From positions 1 to 64,000 of the forward strand of contig DATAUW010000019.1 in assembly GCA_036268055.1 (NCBI GenBank): a DNA stretch of 64,000 bases, given 5' to 3'. Origin of the DNA: Verrucomicrobiia bacterium. GTDB lineage: Bacteria > Verrucomicrobiota > Verrucomicrobiia > Limisphaerales > Pedosphaeraceae. Of the stretch, positions 46,191-55,400 are shown piece after piece. Numbering within the stretch: the first letter of the stretch is position 1; every line of letters begins with the position of its first letter. The notes under the pieces are model-generated. The model was not told the origin of the DNA and ran no database searches. It saw only the letters and a list, made by a program, of their open reading frames with translations. Position numbers and translations under genes: made by a program.

Positions 46191-46212
46191 TAGCGGCGGT
46201 CTATGACCGCCG
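46191..46212. repeat. Dispersed hairpin repeat, possible terminator
   Basis: CGGCGGTC-TAT-GACCGCCG, a perfect 8-bp stem 20 bases after the lipoprotein stop. The sequence TAGCGGCGGTCTATG is shared with 29825-29839. Confidence 0.6.
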
Positions 46213-46246
46213 AATGTCGATGCTCCTCTTCCTTCCTGATCCGCGA

Positions 46247-46313
46247 GAAACAAAAAAAATGCCTTCGCCCGGGATAAGCCGGCAAAGTTACCTTTGTCTC
46301 AATCCCGGGCGAA
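46247..46313 (-). terminator. Terminator of the PEP-CTERM gene
   Basis: TTCGCCCGGGAT (46264-46275) and ATCCCGGGCGAA (46302-46313) form a perfect 12-bp stem. On the minus strand it is followed by a run of T residues. It lies 24 bases past the stop at 46338. Confidence 0.85.
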
Positions 46314-46337
46314 AGCGAAAACAATAGCTGATTGATT

Positions 46338-47021
46338 TTAACGGCGGCGCCAAAAGGCAACGACGCCCGCCAAACATCCGCCAAGCAACAGCGAAGCCGT
46401 TCCAGGTTCTGGAGTCTGGGTAACGGAAACCGCATCCAGTTCGATGCTCGCGCCACTGCTCATCGAAGTATCTTCAATCAAAAGGCGCGTGTTGTCGCTT
46501 GCGGCGGTAAATTCAAAACTGCGTTCGGTCAGGTTTCCAACCGTTCCAGTCGGCGGAGCATCACCGGAATTGTCAACCGCGAGCGCAGATCCCGAAGGCA
46601 CTCCTGACTCGAGGTCGAAGATGGATGCGCTATCACTAACAATATCCACAGGCATGGGATCGTTATTTCCGCGTCCGTAAAAATAGGTGACATCATAGCT
46701 CATGCCGGCGGTAGTCGCGAAATCCTGCCAAAGCTCACCCACGCCTTTGGACGTGCCGAAACCGCCGATGTTCAAAAGATGGCTGCCGTCCGCTGGATTA
46801 GGCTCGTTCTCTCCGGGCGCGGCGAAAACCGTAAAGTCCGTGGTGCTGGAGGTCGTAGCCAAAGTCCAGCCCGTGATGAAACCGCTAACGGGAGTGGTGC
46901 CCACAGTTGTGCCTATTTGACCGTCGGCTTCAAAGCCGCCATTGACCAGAATGTTTTGGCCAAATGCCGTTGAAGTGGCGAGGAGGGTCGTGATGACTGC
47001 GAAATTTCTGAAGTTTTTCAT
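46338..47021 (-). CDS. PEP-CTERM sorted exported protein
   Basis: 227 residues. A signal peptide (NFAVITTLLATSTAFGQ) leads into ILVNGGFEADG, the usual start of a galactose-binding-like/DUF642-type jelly roll found in exported carbohydrate-binding proteins. The C-terminus TPEPGTASLLLGGCLAGVVAFWRRR is a full PEP-CTERM tripartite signal. It is probably anchored or released by an exosortase encoded elsewhere. The 355-bp gap upstream (47022-47376) contains its promoter region and a palindrome at 47227. Confidence 0.88.
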   Translation of the reverse strand: MKNFRNFAVITTLLATSTAFGQNILVNGGFEADGQIGTTVGTTPVSGFITGWTLATTSSTTDFTVFAAPGENEPNPADGSHLLNIGGFGTSKGVGELWQDFATTAGMSYDVTYFYGRGNNDPMPVDIVSDSASIFDLESGVPSGSALAVDNSGDAPPTGTVGNLTERSFEFTAASDNTRLLIEDTSMSSGASIELDAVSVTQTPEPGTASLLLGGCLAGVVAFWRRR

Positions 47022-47226
47022 GCGTTGGTTATGCCTTCCGGTTGTGTTAATAGATTAATATTCTGCAAGCCCTGTTTGGGGCGGTTCGGAAAAAGCAGAA
47101 GTCTTGCCACACCGGCCCGAAAAAAGATTTTTAGTGGACCACAAAGTTTTCGCGCGATTCTGTTGAGCATTAATCACAGTAAAAAAAGCGGGCGGAGTGA
47201 ACAGAATTATTGAACACAGGCAACCG

Positions 47227-47243
47227 TGTACAAAATTTGTACA
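47227..47243. promoter_or_regulatory. Palindrome TGTACAAA-A-TTTGTACA
   Basis: A perfect 8-bp inverted repeat around one A, about 205 bases before the PEP-CTERM gene start and 134 bases after the rny stop, in an AT-rich gap with no gene. It is probably an operator; no known regulator is assigned. Confidence 0.4.
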
Positions 47244-47376
47244 TTTGCTGTGCGGAATCTAATATGACCTGGAAGATCTCTTCGAGTAGAGATCGAAGAA
47301 ATTTTGATTCGCGAAATCAGCGTCGGGAAAAACGAAAACAAAAATAATCGAAGCGAAAAAGAATTTTCACCGCCTC

Positions 47377-48942
47377 TTACTTAGCTGTCTCCACACAGCG
47401 CGTCTCGCGAATCACCGTGATCTTGATCTGTCCCGGATATTGCAATCCGTCCTCGATCTTCAACGCGATATTTCGCGCCAGCGCAAACGCCTGTTCATCG
47501 CTGACCTTGTCCGGCTGAACCAACACGCGCAACTCGCGCCCCGCCTGCACCGCGAAACATTTCTCCACGCCGGGAAATGACAAAGCGATTCTTTCGAGTT
47601 CCTCGATTCGCTTGAGATAAGTCGCCATCGTTTCCGAACGCGCGCCGGGACGCGACGCGCTGATGGCATCCGCCGCGCTCACCAAAATTCCCCACGGCCC
47701 GATCGGTGGCACATCATTGTGATGCGAAGCCACGCCGTTGACGACCGCATCCGCTTCGCCGTAACGCTTCACAAAATCCGCGCCCACGATCGCATGCGGT
47801 CCTTCCACTTCGTGGGTCACCGCCTTGCCAATATCGTGAAAAAGCCCCGCGCGTTTCGCCGTCGCCATATCCAAGCCAAGCTCACCCGCCATCAACCCCA
47901 TTAAGTGCGCCACTTCAACCGAGTGATCCAGTACATTTTGGGAATAGCTGCGGCGAAAGTGCAACCGGCCAAGCATCTTCACCACCTCGGGATGCACCGC
48001 CGGCACACCCGCCTTAAGCACCGCTTCCTCGCCGAGGCGTTCGATGGTTTCATCCATTTCTTCCGTGACTTTAGCAACCACCTCCTCGATGCGCGTCGGA
48101 TGGATGCGCCCATCCAAAATCAGCCGCGTCATCGCTTCGCGCGCAATCTCGCGCCGTACCGGGTCGAAGCCCGAAAGCACCACCGCGTTCGGCGTGTCAT
48201 CAATCAAAACCGTGATCCCCGTGGCCGCTTCAAAAGCGCGAATGTTGCGTCCGTCGCGGCCGATAATGCGCCCCTTCATCTCCTCGCCCTGCAAGGCAAT
48301 CGTCGCCGTGGTCGTCTCGAAAGTGTGTTCGCCCGCGTAACGCTGGATCGCCAGGCTGATGATCGCCCGCGCTTTTTCTTCCGCGCGAGTCTTGGCAGCA
48401 TCCACGATGTTGCGGCAAAGCGAACTGGCATCCCCCATCGCTTCCTGTTCGATCTCCTTGAGAAATTGCGTGCGCGCTTCGGCTTCGGTCAAATGCGCCA
48501 GCGCTTGTAATTGCGCCCGGCGCTGCTCGGTCAGGCGCTTGAATTCCTGCTGCTGCGCCGCGAGCGCCTCCGCTTCACGCTGCGCCTCGGTCTTCTGGTC
48601 CTGCAAACTTTTTTCGACCTGGACGAGTTTTTCGAGTTGCGTATTGATCAACGATTCGCGTTCGCCCAGGCGGCGTTCAGACTCGGCCAGTTCCTGGCGG
48701 CGCGTGGCGAAAGATTGTTCCGTCTGCTCGCGAATTTTGAGCGCCTCCTCGTTGGCGGCGAGGCGCGCGTCGCGAATCATCGTATCGGATTCGCGGCGGG
48801 ATTTTTCCAGGATGGATTGAGCTTCGTCGGCTTGCAGCTTGCGCGCGTTCTGGTCTTTCCAATAAAGAATAGCAAAACACACCGCTGCGCCGCCGAAGAA
48901 AACGACGACGTCTGTGATCGAGATAGTTGCCAGGAACATCAT
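47377..48942 (-). CDS. rny: Ribonuclease Y
   Basis: 521 residues from the ATG at 48942, just after the stop of the upstream gene; an earlier in-frame ATG at 48969 would overlap it. RNase Y is a membrane-tethered endoribonuclease that starts mRNA decay. A single N-terminal helix (ISITDVVVFFGGAAVCFAILYW) is followed by a long coiled coil (about 30-180). Next come a KH domain (MKGRIIGRDGRNIRAFEAATG) and an HD domain with the metal pair in AGLFHDIGKAVTHEV. The organisation is canonical. Confidence 0.97.
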   Translation of the reverse strand: MMFLATISITDVVVFFGGAAVCFAILYWKDQNARKLQADEAQSILEKSRRESDTMIRDARLAANEEALKIREQTEQSFATRRQELAESERRLGERESLINTQLEKLVQVEKSLQDQKTEAQREAEALAAQQQEFKRLTEQRRAQLQALAHLTEAEARTQFLKEIEQEAMGDASSLCRNIVDAAKTRAEEKARAIISLAIQRYAGEHTFETTTATIALQGEEMKGRIIGRDGRNIRAFEAATGITVLIDDTPNAVVLSGFDPVRREIAREAMTRLILDGRIHPTRIEEVVAKVTEEMDETIERLGEEAVLKAGVPAVHPEVVKMLGRLHFRRSYSQNVLDHSVEVAHLMGLMAGELGLDMATAKRAGLFHDIGKAVTHEVEGPHAIVGADFVKRYGEADAVVNGVASHHNDVPPIGPWGILVSAADAISASRPGARSETMATYLKRIEELERIALSFPGVEKCFAVQAGRELRVLVQPDKVSDEQAFALARNIALKIEDGLQYPGQIKITVIRETRCVETAK

Positions 48943-48943
48943 T

Positions 48944-49546
48944 TCAAAACCGCTCGCGGGCGATGTCACATTGCCAGCGCGTCGGCGTCAGGATGCAATT
49001 TAAACGGAGATCATGCGGCTCGACTGGAAGCGCGCCGACGATCTGCTCGTCAAACGCCACCCCGCAAGCCGGCCCTTGGAGCACGGCCAGTAACCGGTCG
49101 TAAAACCCCTTGCCACGACCGAGCCGATGCCCACCGAGGTCAAAGGCTAACCCAGGCACCAGTATCAAGTCCAGACGCTTTAGCAAAATTTTCTCGCACG
49201 ACGCCACCGGCTCGCGAATGCCAAACTTTCCGGCCTGCAAATCTTGCGCGAGGTCTCTTATATGACACGCGACGTAGTGCCCGTGTTCCACCTCGAAGCG
49301 CGGCAGCAAAACCGTCTTGCCCGCCGCCAGAGTATCCACCATCAATGGCCAAACGTCCAATTCGTCCGCCAGCGGCGCATAAAACAAAATGGATTTCGCG
49401 TCGCGCCACAGCGTTTGCTGCTCCAAAAGTTCACACGCTTGTTCGCTCAACTCCAGTCGTTCGCTCGCTGAAATTTTTTTCAACTCCGCGCGGACTTGCG
49501 CGCGCACGGCGGCTTTGGCTTGCTGCGTTTCGGAAAGCGTCGTCAC
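48944..49546 (-). CDS. 5-formyltetrahydrofolate cyclo-ligase
   Basis: 200 residues from a GTG at 49546 that overlaps the rarA stop by 4 bases (GTGA); an ATG at 49582 lies inside rarA. The enzyme turns 5-formyl-THF into 5,10-methenyl-THF with ATP. ILFYAPLADELDVWPL and the ATP/Mg loop GGHRLGRGKGFYDRLL are the family signatures. It is the middle gene of rarA, cyclo-ligase, rny. In gammaproteobacteria the equivalent gene (ygfA) lies next to the 6S RNA gene. Confidence 0.93.
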   Translation of the reverse strand: MTTLSETQQAKAAVRAQVRAELKKISASERLELSEQACELLEQQTLWRDAKSILFYAPLADELDVWPLMVDTLAAGKTVLLPRFEVEHGHYVACHIRDLAQDLQAGKFGIREPVASCEKILLKRLDLILVPGLAFDLGGHRLGRGKGFYDRLLAVLQGPACGVAFDEQIVGALPVEPHDLRLNCILTPTRWQCDIARERF

Positions 49547-50922
49547 GATTTTTTTCTGGCCTCCGCCAGCGCCGCGCGCCATTTCTCTACGCGCTCCTTG
49601 ATTTTCTTTTCCACGCCCTGCTCCGTTGGCTCGTAATAATGCTTGTCCGCGCCTAAATAATCCTGAGCGACGAAATGGCCCGGTTGATCGTGCGCGTATT
49701 GATAACCTTCGCCGTGCCCGAGCCGCTTCGCGCCCGCGTAATGAGCGTCGCGCAAATGTTCAGGCACTGCCAGCGTGCGACCCGAGCGCACATCGGCGAG
49801 CGCGGCGTCAATGCTCACGATGCTCGTGTTGCTCTTATTCGCCGTCGCAATATATATCGCGGCTTCCGCAATCGGAATGCGCGCTTCCGGCCAGCCCACG
49901 AATTCCGCCGCCTGATGCGCCGCCGTCGCCAATATCAGCGCCATCGGATCGGCGAGCCCCACGTCTTCCGCCGCGCAAATCATGATGCGGCGCGAGATGA
50001 ACCGCGGGTCTTCACCGGCATGGATCATTTTCGCGAGCCAATAGAGCGTGGCATCGGCGTCACTGCCGCGCATGGATTTGATGAACGCGGAAATCGTATC
50101 GTAGTGCGCATCGCCATCGCCGTCATAGACGACCGCTTTGCGCTGGATGCTTTGTTCGGCCACGGCAAGGTCAATGTGAATCATGCCGTCCGCCGTCGGC
50201 TCGGTCGTCAGCGCCGCAATCTCTAATGAGTTCAACGCCTTGCGCGCATCGCCGTCGCTGAGTTTCGCGAGATGGCGCAACGCAGATTCCTCCGCTTTGA
50301 TTTTCAGATAGCCAAGCCCGCGTTCGGAATCGGCGAGCGCGCGTTGAAGCAATTCGTAAAGTTCCGCCTCCGTCAGCGGACGCAATTCAAAAATCTGCGA
50401 ACGCGAAACCAGCGGCGAGTTGACGAAGAAAAATGGATTGTGCGTCGTCGCGCCGATCAACCGGACCACGCCGCTCTCCACATCCGGCAAAAGAATATCC
50501 TGCTGCGCCTTGTTGAAGCGGTGGATCTCATCAATGAAAAGAATCGTTGGCTGGCCGGTGTTCTCCAAACGATTCGCCGCCGATGCCAGCACGCGCCGCA
50601 TGTCCGCCACGTTGGATTCCACACCGCTGAGCCGCTCGAATTTGCTGCGCGTTTGCCGGGCGATGATTTGCGCGAGCGAAGTTTTGCCCGTGCCCGGCGG
50701 TCCGTAAAATAAAAGTGATTGGATGCGATCGGCCTCAATGGCGCGGCGGAGAAGTTGTCCCGGACCAAGAATATGCGTCTGGCCGGTGTATTCAGAAAGA
50801 TTTCGCGGACGCATGCGCGCGGCCAGCGGCATGTGACGTACGGGCTGCGCCTCTGAAGCCTCAGCGGCGGGCGTTTCCGGCGCGGCGATTTTGGCCGGCG
50901 CAAATAAGTCATCCCGTGACAT
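49543..50922 (-). CDS. rarA: Replication-associated recombination protein A (AAA+ ATPase)
   Basis: 459 residues from the ATG at 50922 (MSRDDLFAPAK). RarA/MgsA is a clamp-loader-like ATPase acting at stalled replication forks. Walker A is FYGPPGTGKTSLAQ, Walker B is LFIDEIHRFNKAQQD, and sensor 1 is GATTHNPFF. The C-terminal MgsA tetramerisation domain has IKSMRGSDADATLYWLAKMIHAGEDPRFISRR and ends in HYYEPTEQGVEKKIKERVEKW. All are family hallmarks. It is the first gene of a three-gene unit; the non-coding block just upstream is described separately. Confidence 0.96.
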   Translation of the reverse strand: MSRDDLFAPAKIAAPETPAAEASEAQPVRHMPLAARMRPRNLSEYTGQTHILGPGQLLRRAIEADRIQSLLFYGPPGTGKTSLAQIIARQTRSKFERLSGVESNVADMRRVLASAANRLENTGQPTILFIDEIHRFNKAQQDILLPDVESGVVRLIGATTHNPFFFVNSPLVSRSQIFELRPLTEAELYELLQRALADSERGLGYLKIKAEESALRHLAKLSDGDARKALNSLEIAALTTEPTADGMIHIDLAVAEQSIQRKAVVYDGDGDAHYDTISAFIKSMRGSDADATLYWLAKMIHAGEDPRFISRRIMICAAEDVGLADPMALILATAAHQAAEFVGWPEARIPIAEAAIYIATANKSNTSIVSIDAALADVRSGRTLAVPEHLRDAHYAGAKRLGHGEGYQYAHDQPGHFVAQDYLGADKHYYEPTEQGVEKKIKERVEKWRAALAEARKKS

Positions 50923-50952
50923 GGCACCAAAATAACACCAACTGCGCGCCAA

Positions 50953-51393
50953 CCCAAAAATAAAAAAACCCCACCGTAATGCCGTGTATAACAGCTCCTA
51001 TGAACGCCTTAGGAATAGGTGGAACCCGATCGATTTCTTTCGACTTCCAGTGAAGGCCTGTCGGCCACAACCGAAATAGAGGCTCCGTTTTTTATTAACT
51101 ACGGTTCAAGGACTTTGTTAGGCTCACGAACATGGCAGGGTAAATTGTCTGCTCGATCTTTCCAAAGAGCGGGGCGCTCCGGGCTGCGCCGACTGTCAAT
51201 CAACTGGTTTTATCATCGGCGGATTTTGCAAAAATCTCAAGCAAAAATTTCCGCGCACGGCTTTTATTTTTGAAAATTTTCGCGGACATTCCCCTTGACC
51301 TCACGGGAAACGCGGCCCAAGTTGACAATGGCCTTGAAATGAACGGCGCGTCATTTCCAACACTGCCGTCCGTAAACTCCTTTTTATATTGTT
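50953..51393. other. Non-coding block upstream of rarA; possible small RNA
   Basis: No convincing ORF in about 440 bases. The sequence can fold: GTG-AA-GGCC-TGTC-GGCC-CAC near 51051-51072, CCGT/ACGG, and AACCG with CGGTT. On the minus strand a run GGTGGGGTTTTTTT ends at about 50967. 6S RNA genes are known to neighbour ygfA in Proteobacteria and rarA in Firmicutes, so a 6S-type RNA would fit this spot. I could not confirm the 6S core structure by eye. Confidence 0.3.
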
Positions 51394-52179
51394 ATGAAAA
51401 AAATAATCATTCGGATCGGCATCGTCATCGTTGCGCTCGTGGTCGTCGCCTTGCTCGTCGTGTTTTTCTCGCTCGATTCCATCGTCAAGAAAGGCGTCGA
51501 GACCGTTGGCCCTTCCGTCACCAAAGTGGATGTGAAATTGGGCGCGGCGGAAATTTCTCCCTTCTCCGGCAGCGGACGCCTGGTGAAACTGTTCGTCGGC
51601 AATCCTGAAGGTTATAAAACTCCTTCGGCAATGGAAGTCGGCGACATCAAAGTCGGCGTAAAATTGGGTTCTTTAACCTCCGACACCATCGTCGTCAATG
51701 AAGTCAGCGTGAAGGATGCGGTAATCACCTTGGACGGTTCGCTCAGCGGAAATAATCTCACCAAAATTCTCGACAACGTGAATGGCAACAGCAGCAGCAC
51801 GCCCAAACCCAAAGGCGAACCCGCGCAAGCCGGCACCAGCAAAAGTTCGAAGAAATTTATCGTAAAGGATTTTCTGATTGAAGGCGCGAAAGTGAATGTG
51901 AGCATCACCGTCCCAGTGCTGGGCGCACAATCCACCACACTTCCGATACCGACCATTCATCTCCAAAATATCGGCGAAGCGGAAGGCGGCGTCACCGCCG
52001 AGCAGTTAGTCCAGGCCGTGATGAAACCCCTCATCTCGAGCACCATCACCGCCACCGGCGAATGGGTTTCGCACCTCGCCGGCAAAGCGGGCGACCTCGG
52101 CAAAACCCTCGGCAAAGACGGCGCAAATACCTTGAACAACGCCACCAAAGGCCTCGGCGGTTTGTTTAAGAAGAACTAG
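51394..52179 (+). CDS. AsmA-like exported protein
   Basis: 261 residues. An N-terminal membrane helix (IRIGIVIVALVVVALLVVFF) is followed by a beta-rich domain typical of the AsmA/DUF748 group: VGPSVTKVDVKLGAAEISPFSGSGRLVKLFVGNPEGYKTPSAMEVGDIKVGVKL. A Ser/Pro/Lys linker lies at about 128-152. The C-terminal 60 residues are Gly/Lys-rich with possible helices. Such proteins span the periplasm and bear on lipid transport or envelope assembly. Monocistronic. Confidence 0.72.
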   Translation: MKKIIIRIGIVIVALVVVALLVVFFSLDSIVKKGVETVGPSVTKVDVKLGAAEISPFSGSGRLVKLFVGNPEGYKTPSAMEVGDIKVGVKLGSLTSDTIVVNEVSVKDAVITLDGSLSGNNLTKILDNVNGNSSSTPKPKGEPAQAGTSKSSKKFIVKDFLIEGAKVNVSITVPVLGAQSTTLPIPTIHLQNIGEAEGGVTAEQLVQAVMKPLISSTITATGEWVSHLAGKAGDLGKTLGKDGANTLNNATKGLGGLFKKN

Positions 52180-52188
52180 CCTGTAATT

Positions 52189-52359
52189 TAACCGCGGAGA
52201 CCCGGAGGCGCGGAGAACAAAAACTTTAAGCCACGGATGGAACACAGATTAAACACGGATTGAGAATTTATTTTTCCGAATTTAAGCCTTATTCCATTTT
52301 AGCACACTCTCCCATTGGCCGTCCGCAAGGACCTCCGCGCCTCTGCGTCTCCGCGGTTA
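52189..52359. repeat. Inverted repeat of about 170 bp before alaS
   Basis: TAACCGCGGAGAC...GGAGGCGCGGA (52189-52214) and its reverse complement (52334-52359) match at 24 of 26 positions. The enclosed 119 bases are AT-rich and non-coding. They include GGCCGTCCGCAAGGACC (52319-52335), which is also at 5814-5832, and half of the arm recurs near 5166-5195. It is probably a non-autonomous mobile repeat. Confidence 0.65.
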
Positions 52360-52426
52360 AAATCATCTAGCCCTGTTTTGAGGTTTTGACCTATTCATCC
52401 GCGCTTGTTAATCTTCCCGACCATTT

Positions 52427-55400
52427 ATGACCAGCAGTGATATACGCCAGTCGTTTCTCGACTTCTTCAAATCGAAGCAACACACCATCGTGCCCTCGTC
52501 CAGCCTCATGCCGGACTCGCCCAACCTGCTATTCACGAACGCCGGGATGAACCAGTTTGTGCCGATTTTCCTCGGGCAAATCCAATGCCCCTATAACCCG
52601 CCCCGCGCCGCTGACACCCAAAAATGCATCCGCGCCGGCGGCAAACATAACGACCTCGACGACGTCGGCCTCGACACCTATCACCACACCTTTTTCGAGA
52701 TGCTCGGCAACTGGAGCTTCGGAAATTATTTTAAGCAGGAAGCGATTGATTGGGCGTGGGAACTCATCACCGAGGTCTGGAAGTTCCCCAAGAACCGCCT
52801 CTACGCCACGGTTTATTCGCCGGATAAAACCAAGGGCGACCCCAGCGATTTCGACCAGGAAGCCTACGATTTTTGGGCCGCGAAATTCACCACCGCCGGA
52901 CTCGATCCGAAAGTCCACATCGTCTATGGCAACAAGAAAGATAATTTCTGGATGATGGGCGAAACCGGCCCGTGCGGCCCGTGCTCGGAATTGCACGTGG
53001 ACCTCACGCCGGACGGCTCGACCAAAGGCTCGCTCGTCAATAAAGGCAGCGCCCAGTGCATCGAAATTTGGAACCTCGTCTTCATCCAGTTCAACGCGAA
53101 CCCCGACGGCACCTTCTCTCCCCTGCCCGCGCGCCACGTGGACACCGGCATGGGCTTCGAGCGCGTCACGAGCATCATCCAATGCACGAAAAATTTCACC
53201 AACTTCAGCGGCATCATTTCCAATTACGAAACCGACATCTTCCGCCCCATTTTCGACGTCCTGGAAAAGATGAGCGGCAAACGGTACACATCCACATTGC
53301 CGGGACAAAATATTCCCGGGGAGCACACGCGCCCTCGCGTGTCGCCGACCGCGCCCTCGCGGTCGGCATCCGAGTCCGGCCATCAACCGGGGACAAAATA
53401 TTCACGTCGCAACCTGCCGCATTTTGAGCGTCCGTGGGCAAAATACATGGTGACTTTTTCAACCCATGATCACCGCAAATTAACGGCCGCCGAACGCGAT
53501 TTGACGCTCCGCAGCATTCTCTACGCTCATGAACATCGGCAATATCAACTCTATGCCGCATGCGTGATGCCTGACCATGTCCATCTTCTATTTGAACCAC
53601 AGATAAAAGAAAAAAATGAGGCTGGCGAAACTGTTTTCTGGTCTTTGCGCGAAATCTTGCAAGGTATCAAATCTGCAAGCGCCCACCAAATAAATGAGTC
53701 ATCCGCCACCAAAGGTCATGTTTGGGAACAAGAATACATGGATCGAATGATTCGCGGAGATTCTGATTTTGAAGAGAAATTTCATTATATATGCAGGAAT
53801 CCTTGGGATTCGGGCGACGCATCGGCTACGGAAAATTATCCTTGGTTATGGACTCCGGGTGTTTCCGCAGAACAAGTCAACACAGCGGAAAATGTTAACG
53901 CTGTAGTGCCGACTGCGGGGGCGCAGTCGGCTGCACGCGAGGGCGCGTGCGCTCCCCGGGAACAGGAACAGCTGGACATCGCCTTCCGCGTCATCGCCGA
54001 CCACATCCGTACGTTGAGTTTCTCGATTGCCGACGGAATTCAACCGGGCAACACCGACCGCAACTACGTCCTGCGCCGCATCCTCCGCCGCGCGGTGCGC
54101 TATGGCCGCACGCTCGGCTTTCATCAGCCGTTTTTCTACAAACTCGTGGACGTCCTCGCCGACACGATGGGCGGCGTGTTTCCCGAAATTCGCGCGCGCC
54201 AGCAAATCGTAAAGGACGTGCTCAAGACTGAGGAAGAAGCTTTCAACAAGACACTCGATCGAGGCATCGAACTCTTTGAAAAAGCGAGTTCGAGCAATTC
54301 AGCTTCGCAATCGGAATTGCCAGCCAACTTCGCTTTTACGCTCTATGATACGTATGGCTTTCCCTATGACCTCACCGAATTAATGGCGCGCGAACGCGGC
54401 CTTACGGTGGATAAAGCGGGCTTCGACAAACTGATGGAGGAGCAGAAGGCTCGCGCTCGCGCCGCCCAGAAAAAAGAAGTCATTTCCCTTTCGCAAATCG
54501 AAACCACCGCTCCCACAAAATTCGTCGGGTTCGAGCAACTGCAAACTCCAGCGAAAGTTTTGGAAGTTGTTTCGGTCAAAGACAAGACCGGCGTGATTCT
54601 CGACGTTTCTTCGGCCTATGCCGAGATGGGCGGGCAGGTCGGCGACACCGGTGAAATGTCCGGCGCGGGCCAGCTTTGGCGCGTCGCGAACACGCAAAAA
54701 ACCGGCAACACCTTTCTGCACTTCCTCGCGGACAAGGACGCACCCGCTATCGGCACGACCGTCGAACTTTCCGTGGATGCCCCCCGCCGCGGCGCCATCC
54801 AGCGGCATCACACCGTCACGCATTTGCTTCATTGGGCCTTGCACGAAGTCGTCAACCAGGAAGCGACGCAGAAAGGCTCGTTCGTCGGGCCGGACAAATT
54901 GACGTTCGATTTTAATTCCGCCGCGCTCACGCCCGCGCAAGTGCGCGACATCGAGAAACTGGTCAACGAACGCATCGTTGAAAATGCGGGCGTCTCCTGG
55001 ACGGAAGTCCCGCACGACGACGTCAAGCAGCGCAAGGACGTGATGCAATTTTTCGGCGAGAAATACGGCGACGTCGTCCGCGTCGTGCAAATCGGCGGGC
55101 AAGCGGGCGCATTGAACGGTTATTCGATGGAACTTTGCGGCGGCACGCACACGCGCGCGACTGGCGAGATCGGTTTGTTCCGCATCGTCAGCGAGGCCGC
55201 GGTCGCGGCGGGCGTGCGGCGCATCGAAGCGGTCGCAGGACTCGCCGCGTATCAGGCGGCGCATCAGGAAGCGGAATTGCTCCGCTCGGTTGCCGGCCGC
55301 GTGAGCGCGCCCATCGCCGAACTTGAAAAGAAAATTGATTCGCTGCTTACCCATCAGCGCGAAATCGAGAAACAACTGAAATCATTCCAGCAAAAAGAAG

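Larger units (their letters stand above)
53313..53962 (+). mobile_element. REP-associated tyrosine transposase (RAYT) element inside alaS
   Basis: The ends are inverted: TTCCCGGGGAGC at 53313 and GCTCCCCGGGAA ending at 53962, each followed inward by the same pair of hairpins. The transposase part (ATG at 53447, in the alaS frame) has the HUH motif CVMPDHVHLLFEP (His 384 and 386 of the fusion). The Y1 segment EEKFHYICRNPW gives Tyr 454, with RAYT-like HVWEQEYMDRMIRGDSDFEEKFHYI around it. RAYTs are domesticated IS200/IS605-type single-strand transposases that handle REP hairpins with GTAG/GGAG at the base; GGAG is present here. The region is visibly more AT-rich than alaS. The ends give 650 bp, not a multiple of 3, so the true boundary must differ by a base or two. 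No target duplication was recognised. Confidence 0.88.

Noticed and set aside
51394-52179. Assigning the AsmA-like gene as asmA itself
   Set aside because: At 261 residues it is far shorter than AsmA and shares only the general N-terminal pattern.
53282-53980. Intein within AlaRS
   Set aside because: There is no Cys/Ser at the first junction, no HN-Cys/Ser/Thr at the second, and no HINT blocks. The insert has HUH/Y1 transposase motifs and inverted REP ends instead.
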